Below are positions 1 through 11,706 of a DNA stretch of 60,000 bases, one piece after another (the stretch's first letter is position 1; each line of letters opens with the position of its first letter). Origin of the DNA: Strigamia acuminata (taxonomy: Eukaryota > Arthropoda > Chilopoda > Geophilomorpha > Linotaeniidae); the NCBI GenBank assembly GCA_949358305.1, contig OX442315.1, forward strand, positions 15,838,427-15,898,426, given 5' to 3'. The position numbers were made by a program, and so were the translations under genes. The notes under the pieces were generated by a model. The model had not been told where the DNA came from. It saw nothing but the letters and a program-made list of their open reading frames with translations, and ran no database searches.

Positions 1-293
1 CGATCTAACTAAAAAAAGCGCCTCCTTGATGTTGGCTTCTCGGCGCGGTCTCGCACGTTGTGACTTGTCCACTCTCTTCTAAAACTCTCTAGTTTTCACA
101 ATGTGTAAAAGTGGGTAAATCTAAAAAAAAATTGAAAAAATCGAAAGAAATGTCAAGGAACATCCAATGCACATTTTCTGACGTTCCTCACTCACTGTTT
201 CATTTTTCTTAAATTTTGGGGCCTTAGCTTGCCGATAGGCCTAAAACTGCCACTGCACTGGATTTGAAATTTTAATTTCTATCTACTTTTCAG
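1..293. other. Intron upstream of the first visible ACE exon
   Basis: No coding signal is visible here. The stretch ends in a pyrimidine-rich tract and a CAG acceptor at 291-293 that opens the first ACE exon in the window. The earlier ACE exons must lie before position 1. Confidence 0.6.
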
Positions 294-2558
294 GGTTACA
301 ATGTCGTTAAGATGTTTGAGCTAGCAGAAGAATTTTACACATCTTTAGGTCTACAACCATTGCCTAAATCTTTTTGGGAAGACTCTATGCTTGAACGTCC
401 CAAAGATGGGCGCAATGTGACTTGCCACGCGCAAGCCTGGGATTTTTGTGATGGACAAGACTTCAGGTTTGTCGTACAAATTCCAAAAATGGTATCAAAT
501 GTGTAGGGCTGGAGTTACCGTAAGGCTAATCAAGCTACAGTGTAGGGTCTTGGAGATTTTTTGTATTTTATTCCATAAAAACACAACTGAGTCAAGGAAA
601 ATTAAAAATCTAAAAAAAAATTTATTTTAAATTTTTATTAAAAATGTTTTCTGACCTCCCAGAACGTGGATCCACCATTGGCCCTGCAATACTTAAATCT
701 AACCCTGGTTATGTGATATTTTTTTTACTTTAAATAGAATCTCGATGTGTACACAAATAACTATGGAGGATTTCGTTACAATTCATCATGAGATGGGACA
801 CATTCAATATTTCCAGCAATACAAACATCTTCCTATTGCTTTTAGGGATGGTGCCAATGCAGGTACCATTTGAAATTCATTTTGACACAATTTCTTATTT
901 TAATAATTAAAAAAAAATAATCAGGATTTCATGAAGCAGTTGGTGATGTAATGGCACTATCAGTTAGTACACCCTCACATTTACAAACAATAGGTTTGCT
1001 ACAGAATCTACCTAATGATCCAGGTATTGTATAAGGGAATTTATATTTGATTTTAGTTGTATCATTTTCATGATTTTTCTCAGAGAGTGACATCAATTAT
1101 CTAATGAGCATAGCTCTGCAGAAAATTGCCTTTTTGCCTTTTGGATATGTTGCTGACCTTTGGAGATGGAAAGTATTCAGAGGTGAAATTAAGGAAAATG
1201 AATACAATTCCAAATGGTGGGAAATGAGGTACTACGCAGAAAAGAAAAATTGCAAGTTTGTACAGTTGTACAATATGTTTTATTGATTTTGTTCCAGAAA
1301 AACCTACCAAGGCATTGAACCAGCAGTGACAAGAACTGAATCTAACTTTGATCCAGGAGCCAAATTTCACATTCCTGCTGATGTGGAATACTTGAGGTAT
1401 TTTGCTTTAAAATTATTAACTAAACATTTAATCTCATTCATATTTTTTAATCAAGGTACTTTGTTGCTGCAATTATTCAATTCCAGTTCCATAAAAGTTT
1501 ATGTCTAGAAGCAAAGCAATATGATCCAAGAGATCCTCAGAAACCTCTTCACAAATGTGATATATTTAAAAGCAAAGAAGCCGGGAAATTATTACAGTAA
1601 GTTTTATGTTTATGGATATTGAATCCTCTGTACAGAACAATGAATCAATAGGAAATAATATACGAATACGTACTGTATCTATGTTATCCTTGGTTCATGC
1701 TTCATGTCATTCTTGAGTGGAAAATGAGTCAAAGATGGGGGTGATTAAATAGAGTTCATCATTTATCCAGTGGTGGCCTCAGGATTTTTTTTATAGATTT
1801 GCTAAAAATTACTTCTTGATTCCCAATTCCAAAACCGCAACAGCGGGCTCAGCAACTGCAATTATCCATATCGGTCTTTTGGTCTCTCTGGTTATTCTGT
1901 TTTTTGTCTTTTGGGGGCTTCTCCTTTTATTGGTCCCTTTGCAATAAGAATTTTTCCCATGCAGCAAACTGTACTAATATATGATGTTTCTTTAATAGTA
2001 AAATGTTGTCAATGGGAAGTTCCCAACCGTGGCCTAAAGCAATGAAAAAAATAACAGGGAATGAGACAATGAATGCTGCAGCATTGCTGGAGTATTTTAA
2101 ACCCTTAAATGATTTTCTAATACAAGAAAATAAGAAAAATAATGAATACATTGGCTGGACAAGTAAGTCATCATATTTTCTCTTATCCACACTGCATTGC
2201 ATGCCTGTTTAGAGATCTTATTTTGGTTGTAATTACTAAATTATATCCTGAATCAGTATAAGACATTTTTAAGAAATCTTTGTGACTATCCATAAGATAC
2301 AATTTGTATCCAAAAAAACATGCATACTTGTACGGAGTAAGATTTTATTTGGACCTTTTAACAAATATGCTTTGGAGTGTCTAAAAAATATCCTTAGGAC
2401 ATGCTAAATGCTGTGTAGTTGGTTATTTTTAACTAACGAAATGTCATTGTTTTGTCACAGGTGGTTCTACTATTTTATGGAGTGCCAGTCCAACAGCAAT
2501 AACGTTTACTTCCATCATTATTATATTTATAGAAACGCATACATTTTTACTGTTTTAA
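294..2558 (+). CDS. Angiotensin-converting enzyme-like M2 peptidase, C-terminal part (8 exons, 5' end outside window)
   Basis: A zinc dipeptidyl carboxypeptidase of family M2, which removes C-terminal dipeptides from peptides outside the cell. Exons joined in frame with GT-AG borders: 294-466, 738-862, 925-1023, 1084-1228, 1298-1396, 1456-1596, 1999-2162, 2461-2558 (stop TAA 2556-2558). The zinc site HHEMGH lies at about 784-801 and the third ligand is the first Glu of HEAVGD in the 925-1023 exon. AKFHIP followed by EYLRYF, split by the intron at 1396/1456, keeps the Lys, His, Tyr and chloride-binding Arg positions known from vertebrate ACE. HKCDIF and YFKPL are further family landmarks. The last exon encodes a hydrophobic tail ([11 protein letters not shown]), possibly a membrane anchor. 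No frame break is seen, so this copy looks functional. A decayed second copy lies at 13829-16177. Confidence 0.93.
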
Positions 2559-3047
2559 AAAAAATATCGTTAAAAGTCTGATACAACACTGGATTAATCG
2601 AATAAACAATTTAGATAACAAAGGAATTTATTTTTGGAATAAATCACTAGAAGATGAGAAAATGAATTAATTTTCTAGGGAGAGTTGACAATCATATTAC
2701 AAAGTGTACAAAAACATGTGGGGATAACCCAAACTGTTTTACCGTATTATTTTAAAACCAAACATTAGAGGTTAAATTTTATATTTGGACTTTTTTAAAA
2801 ATTAAAACAAGTTTAAATGACTGTAAATGTGCCTATTTTATTTAAAGAAATAAATTAGTTGGAAAAGCTTTAGGAGATTAACGCAATAACCGACTGTTGG
2901 TTTAAATTTCACTAGAAAAAATTAAGTGCATTCAAGATTTCTGTTTGTATGGTTTTTGGTGTTTTTATAAACAGCTAAACGCCTAATTATGAATGTTACG
3001 TGCAGTATATTTCGTTTTTTTGTTCTTCGGTTTCCAGTTTAGTTTTG
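2559..3047. other. ACE 3' flank, noncoding
   Basis: About 2600-2940 aligns by eye with 16200-16620 downstream of the ACE pseudogene, so this is duplicated flank. No coding signal is seen. Confidence 0.5.
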
Positions 3048-3272
3048 TTACAGAAAAACATTAGGGCGGATGGGTTGGACCCAATTAGTAGCAGCTGGAG
3101 GTGGTTGATAAAAAAACTGCACTGCATGATTTACAAACCGGATCGCATTACATAAATCACTCCAGTGATGGTTTTTGCTTTTGAGGTTTTTGATGGTGGC
3201 TGTTTCAGGTTGTCCATTCTGTTCAATCAAACTTTGAAATGCACCTTTTGTAATTTGGGATTGTATTTTCAC
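3048..3272 (-). CDS. Candidate terminal exon of an unrecognised minus-strand gene
   Basis: An open frame of 74 codons plus stop begins exactly after a plausible acceptor (TTTTTAG then GTG, top at 3272) and ends with TAA at 3048-3050. The residues look protein-like rather than low-complexity: WSDLCNAIRFVNHAVQFF, then a proline run (PPPAATNW). I do not recognise the family, and upstream exons were not found. The THAP exons elsewhere in the window are on the same strand, but no link is shown. It may be a chance frame. Confidence 0.28.
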   Translation of the reverse strand: MKIQSQITKGAFQSLIEQNGQPETATIKNLKSKNHHWSDLCNAIRFVNHAVQFFYQPPPAATNWVQPIRPNVFL

Positions 3273-5076
3273 CTAAAAACATTTTACTTACATTTTTCTT
3301 TTTAGAAAATGTTTCCATGATTAGAACACTCCAAGCATGACATAAAGTAGCTTTTACTCATTTCCTCACTTTCGCCCTCATTTCTGATTCCTTTCCTCAC
3401 TTTCGCCCTCATTTCTGATTCCTTTCCTCTTTTAGTATTTTTTTTTTTTTTGAAAGAGTCTAATTTCGAGACACTTTGATAAAAGGATCCAGTGACTCCT
3501 TTTCGAAGTGAGCGAGATGACTTTGCTTATTCATTGATTGACTTGTAAATTTCAATGTTGTTATTTTTAGACTCATTTCTCGTTGCTGGCTCTTCGTTTA
3601 GACAGATCATACCTATTGATTTGATTGCAGGTGTAAAGTATTTTTTATTTTATTTTATGCTTTGGACTCATCCACTCTGTCATTTAAGTAAATATCCGCA
3701 TACAGTGTCAACAAGTGGTCAAGTTTCTTGAATTCCTCACTTTGCCCCCTGAATTAAGGACAATACACACACTGACCCTCTTTGTTACAACTTTCTTTGC
3801 CGGCATCAAATTTCAAAAAGAATTGTTTCTTTTATGATGGGGTCGAGTTCGCCCTTTTATTAACCTCAAATTTTTTTTTTTTTTTGCAAAAGTTTTTGAA
3901 ATGTTAGTCAAAGACCCTTTATTATCTAGGGCGTAATTGAATTGCTCGAATTTTTAGTAGTCTGACCAGTTGGGGCTATTGCTTTGGGGACAGGCGGGAA
4001 GGGACATGAGATAAAACAAAATTTTTATACCGGTAGTTAAGAACACGATGCCTGTCAATTGACCTGGTATTTGGAAAAAAAATTTTAAATCAAATTTTAT
4101 TGCATCTTTATTGCAATTTCTTAATTAGTCCACACTGCCCGAGGACCAAAACATAAATAACGTCTAAACTTAAGGGGTAGCCAGGAGATTTCTATGTTGC
4201 AGATAAGACATTTCACTTTTAAAAAATAAGGTTTAAAATAATTCTTAAAGAATGAAGATAAAATAAAAAGCAGGAGACGTGATTCACGTGCTATACCGTA
4301 GTTGATAGGACATTGTTGCAGACATGGCTGAAAAATTTGTCATGAGTTAGTCATGGTTTGTATTGTTTGTAACAAAGATTAATCAAAGTATTTAAACAAA
4401 ATTTTTACGTACTGCAATTGCCCCCAGCTTTGGAATGTTAGGTCTAATGTTACAATTCACACATGTCACGTATCAATAATTTTTGGAGTTATATTAGACT
4501 AACCATTTCCAGAAACGTGCTTTTCAGCCTGGATAATAGGAGTGTCTAGTTCTTCTCTATAATTAGTCCAAGGTTAAACTTGAAAACTTATTACAAGGTC
4601 ATACAAAAAAAAATATACAAGGTGTCAGAAGGCCATACATGAATTGAAGTGACCTCTGGTGCAAAATAGTTATACCAATCGAATTATAACTATACAATTT
4701 CAACCAATTTCTGGTCTGAGGGGCCTTTCCTAAACAAAAATTTCAAAAAAAAATTAAAATTTTTTTTATATGAATTTGGGGCCTCTGAAAATCGGATCTC
4801 CTGAATGCGACTAAAAAATTCAGACGAGGGTTGCCATAAAAGTTTTTGACCAGGTCATAAAATTGACCTGAAGCAAAAAAAGAATTTAACAAGTAAGTGT
4901 CGTCACTTCCTGTAAGCATACGTTTTTTATCCACAATCCCTCAGTTTGCAGTCCATGATGCACTAGTGTTCGCCCAAGGTCTAAATTCATCACAGCATCT
5001 TTGAAGAGCAGGTGCTCGATTAGTATATTTTCTGCCGACCACTTCACCACATTATCGAGTTCTCTACTGTACCAGA
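3273..5076. other. Noncoding spacer before family member 1
   Basis: AT-rich DNA with a short direct duplication of a CTTTCGCCCTCATTTC segment near 3365-3420. From about 4690 it aligns with 17510-17900 upstream of member 2 (for example the shared CGTCACTTCCTGTAAGC near 4901), so 4690-5076 is the duplicated 5' flank and likely promoter side of the gene. No TATA box can be assigned with confidence. Confidence 0.45.
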
Positions 5077-5228
5077 ATGAATTTCGAGGTAAGAAATTCT
5101 CTCTTTACAGAATAAATCTCCAATAATGCATTGCATGCTTTCGAATTCAGCTTTACACTACTGTTTCTGTGCCTATTCTGCTCATGAGTCAAGAATTAAA
5201 TTAAATTAAATTAAAAACAACTCTGATA

Positions 5229-5788
5229 CAGTCGAAACTCTTTATAACGAATCGCAAGGGACCGGACAAATCGATTCGTTATAACGAGAATTCGTTAAAA
5301 CGAATTAGCTGAAAAAAATAAAATTTTATCATAAACAACATTATTTATTCATAAAATCATGTTAATTTTATCCCGATTCTTAAAAACTGTTGAAATTGTT
5401 AAACCGGGACAAATTAAACTCAACTGCTACAATTGGTAGCTTCTTGCCATTGTTAATGGCATTAAAAATGTTCAACTTGTCCTAAATCAAAATTTCGCAG
5501 CCATTTTAAAACAGAAATTTTTTTATATTTTCTAAATGTGTTCCTAACATGGGCATAAGATGTTGTGAGTCATGTGATCAGTTTTGAAAATTCGTTATGA
5601 CGAGGGCTTGTTGGTATTACAGTGTACATGAAAACTTGTTTGTTATAACGAATAAGTCATTTTCTTGAAATTCGTTATAACAAAAATATTTAACATGGTG
5701 TTCTATGGCTGGCCAACCAAGTCATTCTTAACAATTCGTTATATCGATAATTCGTTTTATCGCGATTCGTGATAAAGAGTTTCGACTG
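5229..5788. mobile_element. Tigger/pogo-type deletion derivative, copy 1
   Basis: Terminal inverted repeats begin CAGTCGAAACTCTTTATAA and are flanked by TA on both sides (5227-5228, 5789-5790). The interior is a decayed, reverse-oriented version of the element at 26500-27068: the minus strand still reads an AAAATGGCTGCG start and NNGKK-like codons. It lies in intron 1 of family member 1. Confidence 0.85.
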
Positions 5789-5929
5789 TATAATCAAACA
5801 TACCTTGAATGTTTTAGCTTCGATGAAAAATTGAGTAGAGTGAGGCCCCTTTTAGGGTATTGTACGCCCTTGTGTTTTTTTCTCATATCGTGTTGGCGTC
5901 TCTCCCGCCCAAAAAAAGCATTTTTATGA

Positions 5930-6110
5930 ATAATAATTGTCGATGAAAAAATGTAGTTTCTGGTCCAAATAATGCATTTTTTGACCAAAAAATGTATTTT
6001 CTGATCCAAACAATGTATTTTTGGACCAAAAAATGCGTTTTCGGACCAAAAAATGCGTTTTTGGACCAAAAAATGCACTTAGACAAATTAAAATGCATTT
6101 TCAGCCAAAA
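5930..6110. repeat. Minisatellite built on an ATGCATTTT-GGACCAAA unit
   Basis: Irregular repeats of about 20 bp, each with an AAAATG(C/T)(A/G)TTTT core followed by GGACCAAA or GATCCAAA. The same array occurs at 18222-18390 in unit B, and a short version near 9745-9810. Minus-strand frames through it spell FW-rich peptides that are repeat artefacts. Confidence 0.75.
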
Positions 6111-6648
6111 TAAAATGGCGACAAATTTTTTTCCCCCATCTTTGACTCATCCCCCCTCTTAAAAGGATTTAATGTCCCTTATCTCAAAACACCACCAAGT
6201 TAAATATTGCATGTTGTAAGTACAAGAGTGGCAGCACACGTTGTGAGTGATGAAAATTGACAAGTGGTTTTTTCCTGTAAAAATAATGGTTTAAATATAG
6301 GTCGGGGATTAGTAAAGTCACTCTGATTCGTTTCCGTACAGGTCGATGACTTCTTGTGTCCACGTGCCTCTTTCCTCCTGTATTGTTGTGTTGTTTTTTC
6401 CAGACTTTTCTTCCACCCTGCATATTTGGGTGGAAGAAAAGAAGAAAAGAAAAGGAATTTTATTCTTTATTAGTTTTTCTATTTGTATGAAACATCTGGT
6501 CATCACTGGTCTTGACCCACTTTGATGACTCATTTTGAGTTCCTTGAACTAATTATGTTGCAGTTTAGAAGTATGTTCACTTTTGCCAAGTTCCACCCAA
6601 CTCAAACCTGAGGCGAATAAGTTTTTACTACAAATCATCTACAGAATT

Positions 6649-6822
6649 TGGTGCCGAAACCCGGGACATTTGTGGTGAATTCGAACTTCTTTTCAAACAA
6701 AGTTAAACAGATTCAAGATGGCGGAATTGGCAAAGGTTAAAAAACTAATGACTGTAGCTCGCACGGCCTTGATGAAACGGATTAATTCCGTTAACGACGC
6801 ATTCGCAGCAGCAATAACTTAG
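6649..6822 (+). mobile_element. BEL/Pao-like LTR retrotransposon remnant (primer site and start of gag)
   Basis: An 18-base match to the primer-binding site style used by many BEL/Pao elements, TGGTGCCGAAACCCGGGA, lies at 6649-6666. About 50 bases later an ATG (6718) opens a 34-codon frame, MAELAKVKKLMTVARTAL onward, stopping at TAG 6820-6822. The basic, helical start resembles BEL/Pao gag N-termini. The DNA just upstream may be LTR: 6380-6550 has a counterpart at 19010-19155 in unit B, but the primer site and gag start are missing there, so this part was lost from B or gained in A. All later genes are absent. Confidence 0.55.
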
Positions 6823-6974
6823 TCTGTTTATATTTAAATACTTCATAACAACCCCACGAATTGGGAGCAAACAAAGATGCAGCCCATGCTCCATTGCGCT
6901 TTCGTTCCCCTTTTAAATAGTTTGTCTCCCACCACTTGTGACGGGAAAACCAAACAATACAATTGTACTACTGT

Positions 6975-7535
6975 AGGTGCAGAGGAGCGCAGATATTGGC
7001 GAAATATCGCCGGGAAGCGTGCGAATGGCGTCGCAAATATGCGACGGGTAATTCCGATAACGAAAATGGCGTCGCCGATGTTCGCAAACGAGCGACGAAC
7101 GATACGCATCCGTATCGTGAAATGCGCCGTGGAAATTCGCAATAAACAAGTGTTTTACACTTATACCAACGTGTAAAACGATTTAAAACAAAATATAACT
7201 CTATTTAATCATTGGAAATAAAATAAACTTACATAATGGTGTGAAAATTGGCAGGAAAGCTCTAACTGAGATGTCTGCCATCTTGGTTTGGAAATACAAT
7301 ACAACTTGGGCACTCTAGTGCCAGATAACAGTATTAAAGTTAACAAAAGAATAAATCTTATAGATATAAACAGATATCATACGGAATTACGTATGTAACA
7401 GCATGAAACCGTTAACAAATGCCGTATTCGACATATACAAACAATAAATGTAATTAATACATTGAACTAAACATCGAGATAATGGAAATCACATTTGGTA
7501 TCGACAAATAAGTGGTCTTTTGACCAACAACTACC
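6975..7535. other. Segment present in unit A but absent from unit B
   Basis: Aligning 6840-7700 with 19210-19470 leaves about 560 bp extra here. Its first part (6985-7140) is unusually rich in CG dinucleotides, with repeated CGACG and GCGACG words. No terminal repeats were recognised. Open frames through it look like chance. Confidence 0.45.
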
Positions 7536-7911
7536 AGCATTCTAAACACATAAGGGAATCATAACAAAGTGCTGTCCTGCAAAGCTCTTTGCAGTTGCAG
7601 CCCTGGAATGTAACTTTGGAGTGTCAGGAGGCTGCTCCCTCTCGATGACAGACCTTGGCATCTCCCGGCCTCTTGGATGTAAACAACAACTTATCCGACT
7701 TCATAACAATGCCTGACAAATGCGGACGAATGAATAGATTGACTTATGAATTACCCCGTAATATTTATAAATGAGCTGCACACAACAACATATCTTTTAT
7801 CAAATCATTAACAATGCATTTATTAAGACTTTAATTAAGCCGAATTAGGTAACTGCATTTGTTAAGACTGACTAATTAAGCTGAATTAATTAGGTAAACA
7901 ACACATCAATA

Positions 7912-8445
7912 CAGTAGGCGCATTCAATAAGTTCTCGTCTAAATTTTCGTCTCCACGAATTTTTAGACGAAATGTTTTGTTTTTGAATACAATCGTTTAT
8001 TTCCCAAATAAACGATTGTTTAACTGCAAAACTTGATCTGGGATTCCAGAGGAAGTTCTAGGTCATATCCCGCTGCAAGTCACATACGGGTATTTTTTTT
8101 CCGTGATTTTGATTCCTTCGCCTTTTTCTATTGTTTTTAGTCCAAATAATAACATAATGATGATTACTACTGTTGTTATTTATTCTAAACAAACAATAAC
8201 TGCTTCAAAATTGTACTTACGATCGAGATAGTTTCGACCAATCTAACACAAATCCAAGATGGCTGCCACCAATACCCGATTTGCACGAGATTTCTCGTTG
8301 CACGGAGATGTAAACGACCTATTTAAGTCGTTTATTTTCAGCCCGTTTAAACCCATTTAAACGAGCTTTTAAACGAGAATCTCGTTTAAAAGTTTGTGCA
8401 AACGGGTTTAAACGACCGTTTAAGAGTTATTGAATGCACCTACTG
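7912..8445. mobile_element. Hairpin element with CAGTAGGYGCATTCAATAA ends
   Basis: Left end CAGTAGGCGCATTCAATAA and right end TTATTGAATGCACCTACTG are inverted repeats flanked by TA. The inner arms carry repeated GTTTAAACG words. A related element in opposite internal orientation lies at the matching site in unit B (from 19712), and a short palindromic relative at 18490-18651. The TA target fits the Tc1/mariner superfamily. No transposase is visible. Confidence 0.8.
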
Positions 8446-8489
8446 TATAACAATAGGACACATCCGATTCAATCCGGTTGGGTTTTATA

Positions 8490-8896
8490 CAGTGGTGGAA
8501 AAATGTTTGAGACCACTACAGGTTTCTTAGTTGCAAGTCAAATTTTGACTTGAAAATGTATTTACAGGTTTACATCACGACAATAAAGCATTGTTTAAAA
8601 TTATAAGATGTTATGCTGTATTCGTTCTAATAACTAAAATGAACCTATTTGTTATTGAATTAACTAAATATTTTAGATTATTTGGTGTTGTTCTTAGCAT
8701 GGGTAGGAGCATTATTGGGTGAAATTCCAACATTGAAACATTAATTTCATCTCTAAATGGAAAAAGAGTATAGTATATTGCTTCAGAATGTGGTGAAACA
8801 AATGCAGAATTTGGTGTAACAACTGCAAGAATTGACATTTAAATTTGACTTGCAACTAAAAAACCTGTAGTGGTCTCAAACTTTTTTCCACTACTG
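8490..8896. mobile_element. Tc1/mariner-type MITE with 56-bp inverted ends
   Basis: Both ends start CAGT(G/A)GTGGAAAAA followed by TTTGAGACCACTACAGG, and are flanked by TA at 8488-8489 and 8897-8898. The roughly 300-bp centre encodes nothing recognisable. It directly abuts the 21-bp satellite that follows. Confidence 0.88.
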
Positions 8897-8930
8897 TATA
8901 ACCATACCAATTTCAAAGAAAAGAAATTTT

Positions 8931-9434
8931 TTTTATATAATTTTGCATAGAATTTATATAATTTTGCATAGAATTTATATAATTTTGCATAGAATTTATA
9001 TAATTTTGCATAGAATTTATATAATTTTGCATAGAATTTATATAATTTTGCATAGAATTTATATAATTTTGGATAGAATTTATATAATTTTGGATAGAAT
9101 TTATATAATTTTGCATAGAATTTATATAATTTTGCATAGAATTTATATAATTTTGCATAGAATTTATATAATTTTGCATAGAATTTATATAATTTTGCAT
9201 AGAATTTATATAATTTTGCATAGAATTTATATAATTTTGCATAGAATTTATATAATTTTGCATAGAATTTATATAATTTTGCATACAATTTATATAATTT
9301 TGCATAGAATTTATATAATTTTGCATACAATTTATATAATTTTGCATAGAATTTATATAATTTTGCATAGAATTTATATAATTTTGCATAGAATTTATAT
9401 AATTTTGCATAGAATTTTATATAATTTTATATAA
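8931..9434. repeat. 21-bp tandem repeat, about 23-24 copies
   Basis: The unit TTTTGCATAGAATTTATATA plus A repeats almost perfectly. Rare variants are GGATAG at two adjacent copies near 9070-9100 and CATACA at two copies near 9285 and 9328. Because 21 is a multiple of three and the unit lacks stops in several frames, long ORFs of 7-residue repeats appear on both strands. I treat these as artefacts. Confidence 0.97.
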
Positions 9435-9534
9435 TTTTGCATATAATAGCTGCAAACCTCCATTCTTGGGAGTGTGGGAGTTTTGGCTGATTTATTGAGA
9501 ATTTTGGATGGTTTTTGCTAGCCTGCAGTCGGGG

Positions 9535-10034
9535 CCGTCTTAACACTTTTCATCGCCCTGGGCTTAAAAAAATCAGGCGCCCCTTGTCCCTTGTCGTAAT
9601 TTTAAAAAAATCATTTTTACATTTACAATTTTACAGGCCCGTTTCTAGGGTATACTTGTAGTGCACTCGTGTTTATTGGGCATGCTGGTGCCCCACTTCC
9701 ACCCCCCTCCAAAAAAAGTACCGGTAAGCATTTTTGTGAAAAATAAATTTGAACCAAAAAATGCATTTTTGGACCTACAAATGCATTTTCGAACATAAAA
9801 ATGCATCTTTAGGGGTGGCGCCCCCTGACCTGTAGCGCCCGTGTGTTTTACAATATCATGTAGAAACGGGCCTACAAGTTCAGCTTATATTTGAACACTT
9901 GTGAAGACTCTTTGTAGGTGGCGCCTGGCATACTTCTCTGCCCAGTGCCCCTCCCTCTCCGCCTGGCATCCCTCTCTGCCCAGCGCCCTTGGGCTGCAGC
10001 CGAGTTAGCCCAATAGTAAAGATGGCCCTGCCTG
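9535..10034. mobile_element. Possible hAT-like nonautonomous element
   Basis: Left CAGTCGGGGCCGTCTTAAC and right GTAAAGATGGCCCTGCCTG form an imperfect inverted repeat with CAG termini. The interior has a direct repeat (GCCTGGCATACTTCTCTGCCC-like, near 9925 and 9963). No clear target duplication was found, so family and borders are uncertain. Confidence 0.45.
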
Positions 10035-10722
10035 CGGTGTATTGCAACCAACTACAGGCACTAAGTTGGAATTGGAATTGCTAAAAATTAAAAAAAAATA
10101 AATTAAAAAAATAAATTTGAAAACAAAAATTTTGAGCGACAAAGTGATTGAACACCGTTGCGCCTCACCAAAAACCAGTGAGGCGCACCTCACCATTTGA
10201 GAAACGTTGGTCTAGTAAATTAAGTCCTAACACTGAAATAACAAGGTGTCTATTGGAGTTCTGTGCCCAGAACGGAATGCAGTTTGATATTCAAGGCTGG
10301 CACTTCAGAAAATACTGCCGGCGGCAAGTTAAAACATAAGGGCAAGATATTTTTTGGGAACTTTACATCGTGACTTGGAAAAGTCACCAACGTCTCCCCC
10401 TCCTCCTTTTAATGTGGCCCCTCCCACCGGCCATGTTGAATTTAACCCCAAGATACATAGCACAAACTAATTAAGCATTGGCTGCAACTCGGGCTGCACA
10501 CAGTTTTTAATTGAGCCTTGGTCCAAGCTTGGTTGTGCTAACTACTAATGTGTTCACAGGTATGAAATGCTTTTACTAATACTAGATAGGGATAAAAGGT
10601 CCGCTCAGATATTGTGGGATCCCGTGCCAACGGAGATAGGCCTAAAGGGCGACATCTAAAAATCGCCCAAAATTCAATGCCTAAAATGAAACACATTTCC
10701 ATGGTGATTGTGTGTAATAAAC

Positions 10723-10805
10723 AATTCCAACGGCAACATTTGTAAGTGTTGCATTGTTTGCACTGTTTTCAAACAATGCAACTTACAAATGTCGCCGTCG
10801 GAATT
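10723..10805. repeat. Near-perfect hairpin of about 83 bp
   Basis: AATTCCAACGGCAACATTTG at the left is mirrored by CAAATGTCGCCGTCGGAATT at the right, with an 8-base loop region around 10760. Unit B keeps only the left arm near 22993 and has a different hairpin (CAGTCACGTTC/GCACGTGACTG) immediately after it. Confidence 0.8.
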
Positions 10806-11469
10806 AATTAAATTAATTAATTAAGTTATATTAGCCAGTTTATATTCATACCATGCAACCGTCTTCGCACTCGTAACCTTGAAGTTTAAACAGACTGTCT
10901 ATCTTTTTAACTTCTACATTATATTTTAACCGGTGTGTTGATCATAATAATAACGTTACATACAGTATTTAAAATCTCTTAATGTCGCCTTTGGAAGCAT
11001 TTGCCGTTTTGTATACGTATAAGTTGCGTTAGGCTTAGCTTTCACCAAATTTCGCCTTGAAAACGTTTGCCGTCATATCCTATTAACAGTCGCCATTGGT
11101 CAGAACGACCACAGTGCCTATTGGCGTAATTTAATTGAATTGAATTTCACAAAACGGGAAACGTTTCCAAGGGCAACATGAGGCTTAAGAGCAAATTTTG
11201 GGGATGTCGCCCTTTCCATGCTGCTGTTGGAATAGGTACCCGGTTTTGTCATGATCTGTGATGACTTGGTGCTTTTTTTGTTCGTAAGTGAGCGAGATCC
11301 AAATTGTTTGTTTTAAACAATTCAAAAATGCAAAATGCAAAATGCAATTTCGATCTCGCTCACTTACGAACAAAATATATAAACTTTTTTTTTAGAAACT
11401 TGTTTTAAAATATTTTTTGTTTGAAACTTATTTTTTTTTGTAATTTAGTGACCCTCATCAGGGATAGAG

Positions 11470-11706
11470 CTATACTCAAAACCAACACAACGTTGACCTA
11501 TTTCCAGCCGTATCACTGTTGTAGTGGCACAAAAAAGTAGCCCCTTAACAACAGAATTGTAATCGAACTCCAGACATTGTGATCGATTACCAACACAAAG
11601 GTGATGCTTTGACAGAAAACTACTTTTCCGCATAGTAGAACACAGTCCACAGTTAGCTGTAATTCAGCTCGGAAATAGGTCAACGTTGTATTGGTTTTGA
11701 GTATAG
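11470..11706. mobile_element. Hairpin element specific to unit A
   Basis: CTATACTCAAAACCAACAC and its inverse GTGTTGTATTGGTTTTGAGTATAG-type end (11683-11706, with the inner GTTGACCTATTTCC arms also mirrored) bound a 237-bp element. It is absent from the aligned region of unit B. Confidence 0.75.

Noticed and set aside
6877-7176. 99-residue plus frame and overlapping frames in the CG-rich insert
   Set aside because: Competing frames of similar length on both strands reflect GC-rich composition with few stops. No recognisable motif.
8839-9434. Long frames of 163-165 residues on both strands
   Set aside because: They are translations of a 21-bp satellite whose period preserves frame. The same repeat reads open in several frames on both strands.
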